From assembly GCA_038232935.1 (NCBI GenBank), contig JBBSMX010000023.1, positions 1 through 40,422 on the forward strand: a DNA stretch of 40,422 bases, read 5' to 3'. This DNA is from JBBSMX01 sp038232935 (GTDB lineage Bacteria > Bacteroidota > Rhodothermia > Rhodothermales > JANQRZ01). This document shows, piece by piece, positions 15,090 to 24,809 of this stretch (position 1 is its first letter; every line of letters begins with the position of its first letter). Below the pieces are notes generated by a model. It was not told the DNA's origin and did not search any database. It was given only the letters and a program-made list of their open reading frames with translations. Made by a program: the position numbers and the translations under genes.

Positions 15090-17252
15090 ATGCGCCCGTC
15101 ACCCGTTTTAGCACTGCTTGCCGTCGCCCTCACGGCGGCACTCCCCTCCCAGGCTCAGACCCCCCAACCGCCCGTGGCTACCGTCAAACCAACCGAACTC
15201 ACCGCCCACGACCACGTCCGCACGGACGACTACTTCTGGCTCCGGGACCGGGACGACCCCGAGGTCATCGCCTACCTCACGGCCGAGAACGACTACTTCA
15301 ATGCCGCGATGGCCCCGCTCGCCGATCTGCAAGAGACGCTCTTCGAGGAGATCAAAGGGCGCATCAAGCAGGACGACGCCTCGGTACCGTACCGGCTCGG
15401 CGACCATCAGTACTTCTACCGCTACGAGGAAGGCAAACAATACCCCATCTACGCCCGCCGTCCCGACACCGAGGGTGGGACGGAGGAGATCGTACTCGAC
15501 GTGAACGCGCTCGCCGAGGGCCACGAGTATTACGGCGCCCGTTTCGCTCCCGGCTCCGTCAGTCCCAACGGTCGCTACGTCGCGTGGGCGGCGGACACGA
15601 CCGGCCGACGGATCAACACGATCTATTTCAAAGACCTCGAAACCGGCGACGTCCTTCCCGACGTGATCCCGGCCGTGACGGGCAACCTCGCGTGGGCGAA
15701 CGACAACCGGACGCTGTTCTATTCGAAGCAGGACCCCGTCACGCTCCGCTCGGACCGGATCTACCGCCACACGCTCGGCACCGACGCCGCGAGCGACGTG
15801 CTCGTTTATGAAGAGACCGACGACACGTTCAACACCTACGTCGGCAAGAGCACGTCGAAGAAGTACCTCATCATCGGCTCCAGCCAGACGCTCGCGACCG
15901 AGTACCGCGTGCTCGACGCCGACGATCCGGATGGGGAATGGCGGATCATCCAACCCCGCCGGCGCGACCACGAATACCACATCGACCACCTCGGCGGCCA
16001 CTTCTACATCCGCACGAATCTCAACGCGCAGAATTACCGCCTGATGCGAGCGCCCGAGGACACGCCGGGCGAGGAACATTGGGAAGAGGTGATCCCCCAC
16101 CGCGACGACGTGCTGCTCGAAGGCTTCGACCTCTTCGACGACTTCCTCGTGCTGAGCGAGCGGAAGGACGGGCTGACGCGCCTCCGCATCCGCCCGTGGG
16201 ACACCCACGAAGCGGAATACTACGTCGCCTTCGAAGACCCCGCCTACGTCGTCGCCACGAGCACGAACCCGAATCCGGACACCCGCATGCTCCGGTTCGT
16301 TTACGAGTCACCGACCACGCCGACGACGACGTACGACTACGACATGGTGACGCGCGAGCGGACGCTGCTGAAGCAGGAGCCCGTGCTCGGCGGCTTCGAT
16401 TCCGATAACTACCAGGCCGAGCGGCTGTGGGCACCGGCGCGCGACGGCGAGCGCGTCTCCGGCACTCGTGTCCCCGTCACCGTCGTCTACCGGAAAGACC
16501 TGTTTCAAGGCGACGGTACGAACCCGCTCCTCCTCTATGGCTACGGCTCGTACGGCTACAGCATCGACCCCGGCTTCAACGCGCCCGCGCTCAGCCTGCT
16601 CGACCGCGGCTTCGTCTACACCATCGCCCACATCCGAGGCAGCCAGACGCTCGGGCGGAAGTGGTACGACGAAGGCAAGCTCCTCAAGAAGAAGAACACC
16701 TTCACCGACTTCATCGACGCCGCCGAGTTCCTCGCCGCCGAGGGCTACGGCGACCGCGCCCAGCTCTACGCGATGGGCGGCTCGGCCGGCGGCCTGCTGA
16801 TGGGCGCGGTGATCAACATGCGCCCCGACCTCTTCCGCGGCGTCGTCGCCGCCGTCCCGTTCGTGGACGTCATCACGACGATGCTCGACGACTCGATCCC
16901 GCTCACGACCGGCGAGTACGACGAATGGGGCAATCCCAACGACAAAGCGTATTACGACTACATCCTCTCGTATTCCCCCTACGACAACGTTACCGCGCAG
17001 GCCTACCCGAATCTGCTCGTGACGACGGGCCTCCACGACTCACAGGTGCAATACTGGGAGCCGGCGAAGTGGGTGGCAAAGCTCCGCGCGCTGAAGACGG
17101 ACCATAACCGGCTCCTCCTCCACACGAACATGGAGGCCGGACACGGCGGCGCGTCCGGTCGCTTCGAGCGCTACCGCGAGACGGCGCGGAACTACGCCTT
17201 CCTCCTCGACCTCGCCAGGAAAGCGGACGCCGCCCCATCTGGCTCGCACTGA
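15090..17252 (+). CDS. Secreted S9A prolyl oligopeptidase-family peptidase (oligopeptidase B-like)
   Basis: A 720-residue protein with a signal peptide (MRPSPVLALLAVALTAALPSQA), a beta-propeller N-terminal domain beginning HDHVRTDDYFWLRDRDDPEV, and a C-terminal alpha/beta-hydrolase. The catalytic triad is Ser565 in GGSAGG, Asp650 in TGLHDSQV and His685 in EAGHGG. The spacing and the YYDYILSYSPYDNV segment favour oligopeptidase B (cleavage after Arg/Lys in short peptides) over prolyl oligopeptidase. Export suggests use of external peptides. The frame is open further upstream, but the ATG at 15090 begins a proper signal peptide. Confidence 0.9.
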   Translation: MRPSPVLALLAVALTAALPSQAQTPQPPVATVKPTELTAHDHVRTDDYFWLRDRDDPEVIAYLTAENDYFNAAMAPLADLQETLFEEIKGRIKQDDASVPYRLGDHQYFYRYEEGKQYPIYARRPDTEGGTEEIVLDVNALAEGHEYYGARFAPGSVSPNGRYVAWAADTTGRRINTIYFKDLETGDVLPDVIPAVTGNLAWANDNRTLFYSKQDPVTLRSDRIYRHTLGTDAASDVLVYEETDDTFNTYVGKSTSKKYLIIGSSQTLATEYRVLDADDPDGEWRIIQPRRRDHEYHIDHLGGHFYIRTNLNAQNYRLMRAPEDTPGEEHWEEVIPHRDDVLLEGFDLFDDFLVLSERKDGLTRLRIRPWDTHEAEYYVAFEDPAYVVATSTNPNPDTRMLRFVYESPTTPTTTYDYDMVTRERTLLKQEPVLGGFDSDNYQAERLWAPARDGERVSGTRVPVTVVYRKDLFQGDGTNPLLLYGYGSYGYSIDPGFNAPALSLLDRGFVYTIAHIRGSQTLGRKWYDEGKLLKKKNTFTDFIDAAEFLAAEGYGDRAQLYAMGGSAGGLLMGAVINMRPDLFRGVVAAVPFVDVITTMLDDSIPLTTGEYDEWGNPNDKAYYDYILSYSPYDNVTAQAYPNLLVTTGLHDSQVQYWEPAKWVAKLRALKTDHNRLLLHTNMEAGHGGASGRFERYRETARNYAFLLDLARKADAAPSGSH

Positions 17253-17257
17253 GACGC

Positions 17258-17289
17258 CGCGGTAGGGGCAGCTACTCGCCCCTACCGCG
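17258..17289. terminator. Bidirectional stem-loop between convergent genes
   Basis: CGCGGTAGGGGC (17258-17269) and GCCCCTACCGCG (17278-17289) form a perfect 12-bp stem with an 8-nt loop, between the S9 peptidase stop and the msrA stop. It contains the same GTAGGGGC palindrome as 7125-7147, so it is a dispersed repeat placed where a terminator for both genes would be expected. There is no long T-run. Confidence 0.55.
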
Positions 17290-17299
17290 TTCTCACACC

Positions 17300-17848
17300 T
17301 CAGGCTGCTTCGGTCTTGAGCCGGTCGAGGTATTTACTCCGCAGCTTCGCCACCTTCGGCGCGATCACGGCCCGGCAGTAGGGCTGTCGGGGGTTGCTAG
17401 CGAAGTAATTCTGGTGGTAGTCCTCGGCCTCGTAGAACGGCTCGGCGTCCGTCACCTCCGTCACGATTGGAGAGCCGAAGACGTTTTGCGCTTCGAGGTC
17501 GGCGATGACCTCTTCGGCGGTCCGGCGCTGCGCGTCGTCGTGGACGAAAACGACGGAGCGGTACTGCGTGCCGGAGTCCGCGCCCTGCCGGTTGAGCGTC
17601 GTCGGGTCGTGGGTGGCGAAGAAGACATAGAGGAGGTCGCGGTAGCTCACCGCGTCGGGGTCGAAGTGGACCTGGACGACTTCGGCGTGGCCGGTGCGGC
17701 CTCCACAGACTTCACGGTACGACGGGTTTTTGACCTTGCCGCCCATGTAGCCGGAGACGACGCGGTGGACGCCCTTCAGCGGCTGCATCACGGCTTCGAC
17801 GCACCAGAAGCAGCCGCCGCCGAGGGTGGCCGTTTGGAGTTCACTCAT
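17300..17848 (-). CDS. msrA: Peptide-methionine (S)-S-oxide reductase MsrA
   Basis: A 182-residue enzyme that reduces methionine-S-sulfoxide in proteins. The catalytic motif GGGCFWCVEAV is at about residues 10-20, where the first Cys is catalytic. HAEVVQVHFDP, ATHDPTTLNRQGADSGTQYR and AEDYHQNYF are all standard. The ATG at 17848 places the motif at the normal distance from the N terminus. No MsrB domain is fused or adjacent. Confidence 0.95.
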   Translation of the reverse strand: MSELQTATLGGGCFWCVEAVMQPLKGVHRVVSGYMGGKVKNPSYREVCGGRTGHAEVVQVHFDPDAVSYRDLLYVFFATHDPTTLNRQGADSGTQYRSVVFVHDDAQRRTAEEVIADLEAQNVFGSPIVTEVTDAEPFYEAEDYHQNYFASNPRQPYCRAVIAPKVAKLRSKYLDRLKTEAA

Positions 17849-18074
17849 GGGGATGCTCGTTTGGAATGCCTTAAAAAGAGGGAGCGCTGGTACGCGTGCG
17901 CCGTCCCGAGGCTCCCTTCCTCGCCCCCGATCCGCTCACGTTTCCGTAACACTGCCGGAGGTTCGTTCGCTTCCGGATCTCCGGCGAGAGACGGGTTCAC
18001 GAGAAAGTAACAGGGGCACGGGGCGCATCTCTTTGGCAAAAGGGTAGAACTTTCCGGAACGCCACAGCCCCCGC

Positions 18075-19529
18075 ATGTCTGCCCGCCGCTCGCTTACTCA
18101 CACCACCCGCGCCCAGGCGCAGGAGACGCGCCGGACGATGCGGCTCAGCACGCTCGACGGCGTCTTCGCCACGCAGTACGTGACGCTGACGGGGGGGCCG
18201 CTTCTCGTCGCGTTCCTCCTCGCACTCGGCGCTACGGATTTCGAGGTCGGGCTCGTGGCCGCGCTCCCGCTTCTGGGTCAGCTCCTCCAGCCTGTCGGGG
18301 CCGAGGCTGTCCGCCGAGGTGGGGGCTGGCGGAAACCGGTCGTGCTGGCGGGCGCGGTGATGGACGTACTCCTCTGGGCCGCGAGTGCCGCCGCCGTGGT
18401 GTGGCTCGACCGGCCGGCCGCGCTCTTCGTCGTGCTCGGCGTGCTCGCGCTCCAGCAGATCCCGACCGCCCTCTCCGCCGTGAGCTGGACGAGCTGGATC
18501 AGCGACCTCATCCCGCAGCGCCTGCGGGGGCGCTACTTCGGCGCGCGCAACGTCGCGTGCAACGGGCTGGCGGCCCTGACGGCGCTGGCCGCCGGCGCCC
18601 TCATCGGCCGCGCCGAGGACCCCCTCCCGATGTACCTCGCGGCAATCGGCATCGGGGCCGCAGCGCGGGCCGTCAGCATCGCCTTCCTGGCACGGCAGCC
18701 GGAGCCGCATCCGGCACAACCAGCGGAAGGCGGCTTCTTCGCCCAGCTCGGCCCCCCGCTCCGCGACGCTGGCTTCCGCCGCTACATCGCCTACGCCGCG
18801 CTCTTCGGATTCGCTGTGCAGGTGGCCGCCCCGTTCTTCACCGTGTTTACGATTCGCGAGGCCGGCCTCGGCCCCGGCACCGCTATGCTGCTGACGGCGC
18901 TGAGCACCAGCTCCAACCTCGTCGGGCAGCGGGTGTGGGGACCACTCGCGGATCGGTACGGCGAGCGGCAGGTGCTCCGCGCCGTCGGTCTCGCCATCGC
19001 GCTCCAGCCGGTGTGGTGGCTGGCGGCCGGCCCCTCTTCCTTCGGCATCACCGTGATGATCACGGCGAGCCTCACCGGCGGGTTCGTCTGGGGCGGACAG
19101 GCGCTCGCGACGACCAACCTCATGATGCGCCTGGCGCCGGAGGCGGGGAAGACGGCGTTCTTCGCCGTGCAGGCTGCGCTCGCGGGCGCGGCCGGTGCCC
19201 TCGGCCCGCTCGTCGGCGGCGTCCTCGCCGAGGCCGTGACGACGGGCGGGCTCGGCCCTCTTCCGTCGACGCTGAAGGTGGTCTTCGTCGTGAGCGCCGT
19301 GCTCCGGCTCGGCGGATGGGCCCTCCTCGCCCGCGTGCCGGAACCGGCCGCGCGACCCCGCCTCCGCATCGCCTACATCATCCGCGACACGGCCCGGACG
19401 TTCAACCCGATGCAGGGATTCAACCCGCTCCTGCACGCCTTCGCCACGGCTACGAACGGGCCGAAGAGCCTCTCCCGCCGCTGGCACCGGCTTCGGCGTG
19501 GTCGCCGCCACGCGGGCGCCGCACGTTGA
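18075..19529 (+). CDS. Major facilitator superfamily transporter
   Basis: A 484-residue inner-membrane protein with about 12 hydrophobic segments, for example GPLLVAFLLALGATDFEVGL, PVVLAGAVMDVLLWAASAAA and AALFVVLGVLALQQIPTALS. A cytoplasmic loop has RLRGRYFGARN, an MFS-like basic motif. The substrate is unknown. It diverges from msrA across a 226-bp gap in which I see nothing specific, and it converges on the S46 peptidase gene with only 5 bp between the stops. Confidence 0.82.
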   Translation: MSARRSLTHTTRAQAQETRRTMRLSTLDGVFATQYVTLTGGPLLVAFLLALGATDFEVGLVAALPLLGQLLQPVGAEAVRRGGGWRKPVVLAGAVMDVLLWAASAAAVVWLDRPAALFVVLGVLALQQIPTALSAVSWTSWISDLIPQRLRGRYFGARNVACNGLAALTALAAGALIGRAEDPLPMYLAAIGIGAAARAVSIAFLARQPEPHPAQPAEGGFFAQLGPPLRDAGFRRYIAYAALFGFAVQVAAPFFTVFTIREAGLGPGTAMLLTALSTSSNLVGQRVWGPLADRYGERQVLRAVGLAIALQPVWWLAAGPSSFGITVMITASLTGGFVWGGQALATTNLMMRLAPEAGKTAFFAVQAALAGAAGALGPLVGGVLAEAVTTGGLGPLPSTLKVVFVVSAVLRLGGWALLARVPEPAARPRLRIAYIIRDTARTFNPMQGFNPLLHAFATATNGPKSLSRRWHRLRRGRRHAGAAR

Positions 19530-19534
19530 GCCGC

Positions 19535-21652
19535 TCACAGCATCGCGTCGGCCTCCGCTTCGGTCTCGACGATCTCGCCCGTTCGAAGCTCTTGCACGAC
19601 GCGGTCGAGGTCGTAGACCACATCGAGCGCTTCGATCACGGCGCGAGCGTCCACCATCACGTTCCGCCCCCGGTCGGCGAAGTAGATGTAGTCGCGGCTG
19701 AGCCCCTCGATGGTCCGGTCGAAGTTGAGCCCGACGAGCCGGAGGTCGCGGTCGACGGCGGGCGAGCCGGAGTTGCCACCGATGGTGTCGGAGGTCGAGA
19801 TGAAGTCGAGCGGCGTCGAGCGGTCGAGGGCGGGTGGAGCCGGGAGCCACGCATCGGGCAGCCGCCACTCGGAGTCCTGGCCGAACGAGGCATTCCGGTC
19901 GTAGAGCCCGAAGAGCGTCGTGTAGGGCGGGGCGACGGTCCCGTTGTATTCGTACCCGCGCACGACTCCGTCGGTGAAGCGGGGCGAGAAGGTGGCGTCC
20001 GGCGGAACGGCCGTGCCGTAGACAGCGAAGCGCGCCCGCCCGAGCCGGCCGGCGACCTCGTTCTCCTGCTCCGTCAGCCCGGCCATCCCGCTCTGATAAT
20101 CGGCGTACCTCGGAGCAATGGCGAGAGCGAGCGCAATCGCAGGATCGTTCGCACTCAATGTTCCGGCGTCGAGCGCCGCCGCTGTGCTGGCTGAGTCGGC
20201 GAGCGCCGAGCCGGCGAGGATCGCCTCGGCTGTGGCCTCGGGAGTGCGCCCGGCGAGGATCGGATCGACGAAACCAGGTTCGAGAAAGCGCTGGAGTTGG
20301 CGGAGCTGCGCGGCGAGATAGCCCCGTTCGATAGCATCGGGCAGGTCGGCGGTCGCGCGGAGCTTCTCGGCGAAGTCGGCGGCGGCGTCTTCAGCCCCAG
20401 CCTGCCGCGCCCCGAGAAGCTGGACGGCGAGCAACGCCCGCCGCAGCGTCGCCGACGAGTAGCTCGAACTCGTGAAACCGGCGAACGCGCCGAACTCCAC
20501 CCCGAGCGCCCGCTTCCCACGCTGGATCTCGGCCATCCGGTCGATCAGCCCTCCATACTCGGCCCGGAGGTCGGCGTCGGCGTCGATGGCCTGCCGGAAC
20601 TGCTGCTCGAAGTCACGGCGGCGGGCCATGATGATTTCGTTGTGGAGGGCGTCTTTCCGGCCGGCATACGCCTTCTGCGCGTTGCTCAGGCTGAAGCGCT
20701 GGTTCCGCATCGCGTCATCACCCGGGGTCGCGGCGAGGTAAGCATCGACGGCTGCGATCCGGCCGTTGAGGTATTCCAGCATCCCCTCGACCTGCACGTC
20801 GCGCCGCCATTCGAGTTGGGCGGCTGTGTCGCCTCGGTCCGTCGAGCCGGGGTTGCCGATGACGAAGATGAGGTCGCCGGGCTCGGTGCCCTCGGTGCTC
20901 CACGGGAAGTAGAATGCGGACGTATCGAGCGGGCGGCCGTCGGCGTCGTAGGCGCGGAGGAAGGTGAAGTCGAGCGCGTAGCGCGGGTACGTGAAGTTGT
21001 CGGGGTCCCCGCCGAAGAAGCCGAGTTGCTCCTCGGGCGCGGCCACGAGCCGGAGGTCGTCGTAGCGCCGGAAGGTGTAGGCGGAGTATTGGCCGCCGTT
21101 GTAGAGCGCGACGACCTGCACGTTGATCCCCTCGCCGCCTGCCGCCGCCATCTCCTGCTGGACGGCCTCGATGGCGGCGCGACGCGCCTCGGCCCGCTCG
21201 GCGTCCGTCTCCGTCCCCGCGAGGGCGGACTCGATCCGGTCCGTCACGTCCGTGATCCCGACCAGCTGGTCCACGTAGAGGCCGGGCGCGCGGCGCTCTT
21301 CGTCGAGCGTGCGCGCGGTGAAGCCGTTGTCGAGGAAGTTCTCGCCGGGCCGGGTCACGTCCACGATCGCGCCCCGGGCGCAGTGGTGGTTCGTCGCGAT
21401 GAGGCCGTCGGCAGAGACGAACGAGGCCGAGCAGCCGGGCAGCCGGAGCGCCGCGAGCCGGGCGCGCTCGAACCAGGCCTCGTCGGGCCGGAAGTCGTAC
21501 GTCTCGGCGAGGTACTCGACGGGCGGGTTCTCGAACAGCCACATCTTGCCGTTGTCGAGCGGCCCGGCACGCATCACGTCCTCCTCCTGACCGAAGGCGA
21601 CCGGGGCGAGGACAACGAGCAGGGCACAGAGCAGACAGAATCGGTGCATCAT
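19535..21652 (-). CDS. S46 family dipeptidyl-peptidase (DPP7/DPP11 type)
   Basis: A 705-residue secreted serine exopeptidase with signal peptide MMHRFCLLCALLVVLAPVAF. It starts the mature domain with GPLDNGKMWLFENPP, has the catalytic His region SADGLIATNHHC, an Asp in YALDFTFLRAY and the catalytic Ser in GGNSGSPAVD. It removes dipeptides from the N terminus of oligopeptides in the periplasm. Following the Ser, GLNFDRTIEGLS carries Arg at the position that in DPP11 gives preference for acidic P1 residues, while DPP7 has Gly. Asp/Glu specificity is thus a reasonable guess. I chose the ATG at 21652 for its signal peptide. Confidence 0.9.
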   Translation of the reverse strand: MMHRFCLLCALLVVLAPVAFGQEEDVMRAGPLDNGKMWLFENPPVEYLAETYDFRPDEAWFERARLAALRLPGCSASFVSADGLIATNHHCARGAIVDVTRPGENFLDNGFTARTLDEERRAPGLYVDQLVGITDVTDRIESALAGTETDAERAEARRAAIEAVQQEMAAAGGEGINVQVVALYNGGQYSAYTFRRYDDLRLVAAPEEQLGFFGGDPDNFTYPRYALDFTFLRAYDADGRPLDTSAFYFPWSTEGTEPGDLIFVIGNPGSTDRGDTAAQLEWRRDVQVEGMLEYLNGRIAAVDAYLAATPGDDAMRNQRFSLSNAQKAYAGRKDALHNEIIMARRRDFEQQFRQAIDADADLRAEYGGLIDRMAEIQRGKRALGVEFGAFAGFTSSSYSSATLRRALLAVQLLGARQAGAEDAAADFAEKLRATADLPDAIERGYLAAQLRQLQRFLEPGFVDPILAGRTPEATAEAILAGSALADSASTAAALDAGTLSANDPAIALALAIAPRYADYQSGMAGLTEQENEVAGRLGRARFAVYGTAVPPDATFSPRFTDGVVRGYEYNGTVAPPYTTLFGLYDRNASFGQDSEWRLPDAWLPAPPALDRSTPLDFISTSDTIGGNSGSPAVDRDLRLVGLNFDRTIEGLSRDYIYFADRGRNVMVDARAVIEALDVVYDLDRVVQELRTGEIVETEAEADAML

Positions 21653-21741
21653 GGGTAGACTTGGATTACGGGCAGAGGAGACGGCGCGCGCGGCGACCCC
21701 AAAACTACTGAACAGAAACAGGGCGTGGGGGCCTTCAGGCA

Positions 21742-22881
21742 TCACGCCGCCGTCTTGCGGTAGCGGAGGAGCGCGAGCGTCAGCACGACGGCCGCGAACG
21801 CCGCCATCGCCCCGAGGCCGCCCGCGATGTCACCGAGGCCGCCGCCTTTGATCAGGACGGTCCGCAGCAGCGACACGAAGTGCCGGATCGGGTTGAACGC
21901 GGCGACCGTCTGGGCCCAGCCCGGCATCGAATCGACCGGCGTGAAGATGCCCCCGAGGAAGAAGAACGTCACGAGCACGAAGAACGTCACGAACTGCGCC
22001 TGCTGCTGGGTCTGGACGACGGTCGAGACGAGGAGCCCGAGCCCGAGCGCGGCGAAGAGGTAGACGCCCGCGCCGAGGTAGACGAGCGGCACGAAGCCGA
22101 CGAACGGAATCCCGAACACGAGCCGGATCACGAGCAGCCCGACTGTCAGCTCGATCAGCCCGAGCACCCAGAACGGGGCCAGCTTGCCGACGATGAACTG
22201 GCTCTTGGTGATCGGCGTCACGTTGAGTTGCTCCAGCGCCCCGATCTCCTTCTCGCGCGCGATGTTCTGCGACGTGAGCAGGATGCCGACGATGGTGACG
22301 AGCGAGGCGAGCAGCCCGATAGCCATGTAGGCGAGGTACTTCCCCTCGGGATTATAGAGCTTCCGGGTCTGGATGCGCACGCCCGGCCGGACCGCCGCCA
22401 CCCTCGTCGCGCCGAGACCCACGCGGGGGCGTGTCGCGGTAGCCTCGGCCTGGGAGAACGCGGCGAGGATCTGCCCGGCGTAGGACTGGACGACGCCCGC
22501 CGCCGCGCCGTCCTCGGCGTTGAGGATGAGCTGGACCTCGGGCGACCGGCCACGCCTCAGGTCGCGCTCGAACCCGGCGGGGATACGGAGCACCGCGTTC
22601 GCCTCGCGCGTCAGCAGCGCCTCGTCGGCGACGTCTCCCGAAGCCGTCCGCACGGAAACGTCGAACCGGCCGGACGCGGTGAAGCGCTCGACGAGCCGCT
22701 CCGCCGCCGGAGTCCCGTCGAGATCGACGAGCGCGAGGTCGGTGTGCTTGACCTCGAACGTCATCGCCTGCGCCAGGATCAGCAGTTGGAGCACGGGCGG
22801 GAGGAAGATCTGGATCAGCATGATCCGGTCGCGGAGGACTTGGAGCGTCTCCTTCCGGATGATGAAGAGGATCGTGCGCAT
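21742..22881 (-). CDS. ABC-2 type exporter permease (YbhR-like)
   Basis: A 379-residue permease with one N-terminal membrane helix (LIQIFLPPVLQLLILAQAMT), a large periplasmic domain of about 140 residues, and five more helices in the C-terminal half. LTSQNIAREKEIGALEQLNVTP is the typical ABC-2 coupling region and FFFLGGIFTPVDSMPGWAQ a late signature. It is the last gene of the tetR-tolC-hlyD-ABC operon, 12 nt after the sister permease, and would form the heterodimeric channel with it. Confidence 0.88.
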   Translation of the reverse strand: MRTILFIIRKETLQVLRDRIMLIQIFLPPVLQLLILAQAMTFEVKHTDLALVDLDGTPAAERLVERFTASGRFDVSVRTASGDVADEALLTREANAVLRIPAGFERDLRRGRSPEVQLILNAEDGAAAGVVQSYAGQILAAFSQAEATATRPRVGLGATRVAAVRPGVRIQTRKLYNPEGKYLAYMAIGLLASLVTIVGILLTSQNIAREKEIGALEQLNVTPITKSQFIVGKLAPFWVLGLIELTVGLLVIRLVFGIPFVGFVPLVYLGAGVYLFAALGLGLLVSTVVQTQQQAQFVTFFVLVTFFFLGGIFTPVDSMPGWAQTVAAFNPIRHFVSLLRTVLIKGGGLGDIAGGLGAMAAFAAVVLTLALLRYRKTAA

Positions 22882-22893
22882 GACAGGCCTCGG

Positions 22894-24003
22894 CTACTCG
22901 ATCCGGTCGTTGAACGAGCGGGCGCCGGCGGCCAGCAGGATCGCGGCCATCGCGCACAGGACGAGGCACTGCTTCCATAGCACGGCCAGCCCGACGCCCT
23001 TCAGCATCACGCCCCGCGCGATGAGGATGAACCACGTGGCCGGGACGATGTTGGTCACGGGCTGGAGCCAGCCGGGCATCGACGCGATGGGGAAGATGAA
23101 GCCCGAGAGCGCGAGCGTCGGGAGCATCAGCCCGAGCAGCGCCCCCATCATGGCCGTCCGCTGGTTCGGCGCGCGGCTGGAGATGAGCACGCCGAGGGCG
23201 AGCGAGACGAGCACGTAGACGAGTGCCGCCGCGAGCAGCAGCGCGAGGCTCCCCCGCACCGGCACGCCGAACACGACGAACGCGAGGCCGAGCGCCGTCA
23301 GCGCGTTCACGAACGCGAGCACGAGGTACGGCGCCACCTTGCCGACGACGATCTGGATCGGCCGCAGCGGCGAAACGAGCAGGACTTCCATCGTGCCCGT
23401 ATCCTTCTCCTTCGCGATCGAGATCGCCGTCATCAGCGCCGAGACGAGCGTGAGCACGAACGCCAGCAAACCCGGCACGAACAGGTTCTGCGAGGCCAGC
23501 GTCGGGTTGAACCGCATCCGCGTGGCGACGCGGACGACCGGAGCACCGCCGCCGTTCTCGGCCGCCCACTGCTGGACGACGGTGCGGACGTACGCCTCGC
23601 CTGTCGCGGCGTAGTTCGCGTTCGCGCCGTCGCTCATGACGAGGACCTCGGCCGTGCCGCGCTCGAACCGTCGCGCGAAGTCCGTCGGGAGCAGCAGCGC
23701 GACGTTCGCCTCGCCCGTGCGCAGGGTGGGCTCGACGGGCTGGAGACCGCTGTACACCGCGATGAGCCGGAGCGCGTGTGTCGAGGCGAGCGCCCGCGTG
23801 AGGTCCGTGCTCCGGGCGTCGCGCGAGGGGTCTACGATGACGACGCGCACGTCCTCGACATCGGTTCGGATGGCGAAGCCGAACAGGAGCACCATCGCGA
23901 CCGGCATCAGCAGGAGCACGGCCAGCGTCTGCCGGTCGCGCAGGATGTGGCGCGTTTCCTTGACGACGAAGCTGCGGAACGCACTCATGCGGAAGGCGAT
24001 CAT
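22894..24003 (-). CDS. ABC-2 type exporter permease (YbhS-like)
   Basis: A 369-residue permease with the same layout as its neighbour: first helix TLAVLLLMPVAMVLLFGFAI, a long periplasmic segment, then five C-terminal helices. It has AISIAKEKDTGTMEVLLVSP as coupling region and GFIFPIASMPGWLQPVTNI near the end. Its ATG overlaps the stop of the upstream ATPase gene (ATGA). Related complexes in E. coli export cationic drugs; the substrate here is unknown. Confidence 0.88.
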   Translation of the reverse strand: MIAFRMSAFRSFVVKETRHILRDRQTLAVLLLMPVAMVLLFGFAIRTDVEDVRVVIVDPSRDARSTDLTRALASTHALRLIAVYSGLQPVEPTLRTGEANVALLLPTDFARRFERGTAEVLVMSDGANANYAATGEAYVRTVVQQWAAENGGGAPVVRVATRMRFNPTLASQNLFVPGLLAFVLTLVSALMTAISIAKEKDTGTMEVLLVSPLRPIQIVVGKVAPYLVLAFVNALTALGLAFVVFGVPVRGSLALLLAAALVYVLVSLALGVLISSRAPNQRTAMMGALLGLMLPTLALSGFIFPIASMPGWLQPVTNIVPATWFILIARGVMLKGVGLAVLWKQCLVLCAMAAILLAAGARSFNDRIE

Positions 24004-24809
24004 GACGGCTCCGGCCTCTTGTTTTCTTCCGCTGCCTTCTGCACCTTCGCTTCCTCGGCGGGCCGCGCGAGCTGGACGAACACGCCGTCCATCGAGTCAG
24101 CGCCGAACTGGGCCTTGAGCTCGGACGGCGTCCCGAGCGCGGCGATTTTGCCCGCGACCATGATCGAGACGCGGTCGCAGTATTCAGCCTCGTCCATGTA
24201 GTGCGTCGTGACGAAAACCGTCGTGCCGCCGTGGGCGGCGGCGTAGATCATCTCCCAGAACTGCCGCCGCGTGACGGGGTCCACCCCGCCCGTCGGCTCG
24301 TCGAGGAAGACGACTTCCGGCTCGTGGAGGAGCGCGACGGAGAAGGCGAGCTTCTGCTTCCACCCGAGCGGGAGCCGCCCGACGCGCTCGCCGGCCATCC
24401 GCTCGAAGCCGAGGCGCTGGAGCATCGCCGCCATCCGGTCGGCGATCTGGCGGTCGGAGAGCCCGTAGACCCCGCCGTAGAACCGAATGTTTTCCTTGAC
24501 GGTGAGGTCGTCGTAGAGCGCGAACCGCTGGCTCATGTAGCCGATCCGCCGCTTGACCTCCTCCGGCTCCGTCGCCACGTCGTGGCCGGCCGTGCGCGCC
24601 TCGCCGGACGTGGGCACGAGCAGGCCCGTCAGCATCTTGATGGCCGTCGTCTTGCCGGCACCGTTCGCGCCGAGGAAGCCGAACACCTCGCCTCGGGCGA
24701 CGGAAAACGTGATGTGATCGACGGCCGTGAACTCGCCGAACGTGCGCGTGAGATCCTGTGCCCAGACCGCCGCTCGGTCCTGAGGGATGGAAGGCGTGCG
24801 GTCAGCCAT
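24000..24809 (-). CDS. ABC exporter ATPase, second of two
   Basis: A 269-residue nucleotide-binding protein with Walker A GANGAGKTT, a Q-loop in GYMSQRFALY, Walker B VVFLDEPTGGVD and the H-loop in TTHYMDEAEYCD. The signature loop reads RLPLGWKQKLAFSVALL instead of LSGGxxQ, as in the second half of YbhF-like proteins. It corresponds to the C-terminal half of fused YbhF. The ATG at 24809 overlaps the previous ATPase stop by 8 bases; the longer open frame is the shadow of that gene. Confidence 0.9.
   Translation of the reverse strand: MADRTPSIPQDRAAVWAQDLTRTFGEFTAVDHITFSVARGEVFGFLGANGAGKTTAIKMLTGLLVPTSGEARTAGHDVATEPEEVKRRIGYMSQRFALYDDLTVKENIRFYGGVYGLSDRQIADRMAAMLQRLGFERMAGERVGRLPLGWKQKLAFSVALLHEPEVVFLDEPTGGVDPVTRRQFWEMIYAAAHGGTTVFVTTHYMDEAEYCDRVSIMVAGKIAALGTPSELKAQFGADSMDGVFVQLARPAEEAKVQKAAEENKRPEPS

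Noticed and set aside
17997..19868. Long minus-strand open frame of 623 codons opposite the MFS gene
   Set aside because: It is rich in Arg, Gly, Glu and Ala with no motif and lies antisense to a clear transporter. Long shadow frames are expected in GC-rich DNA.
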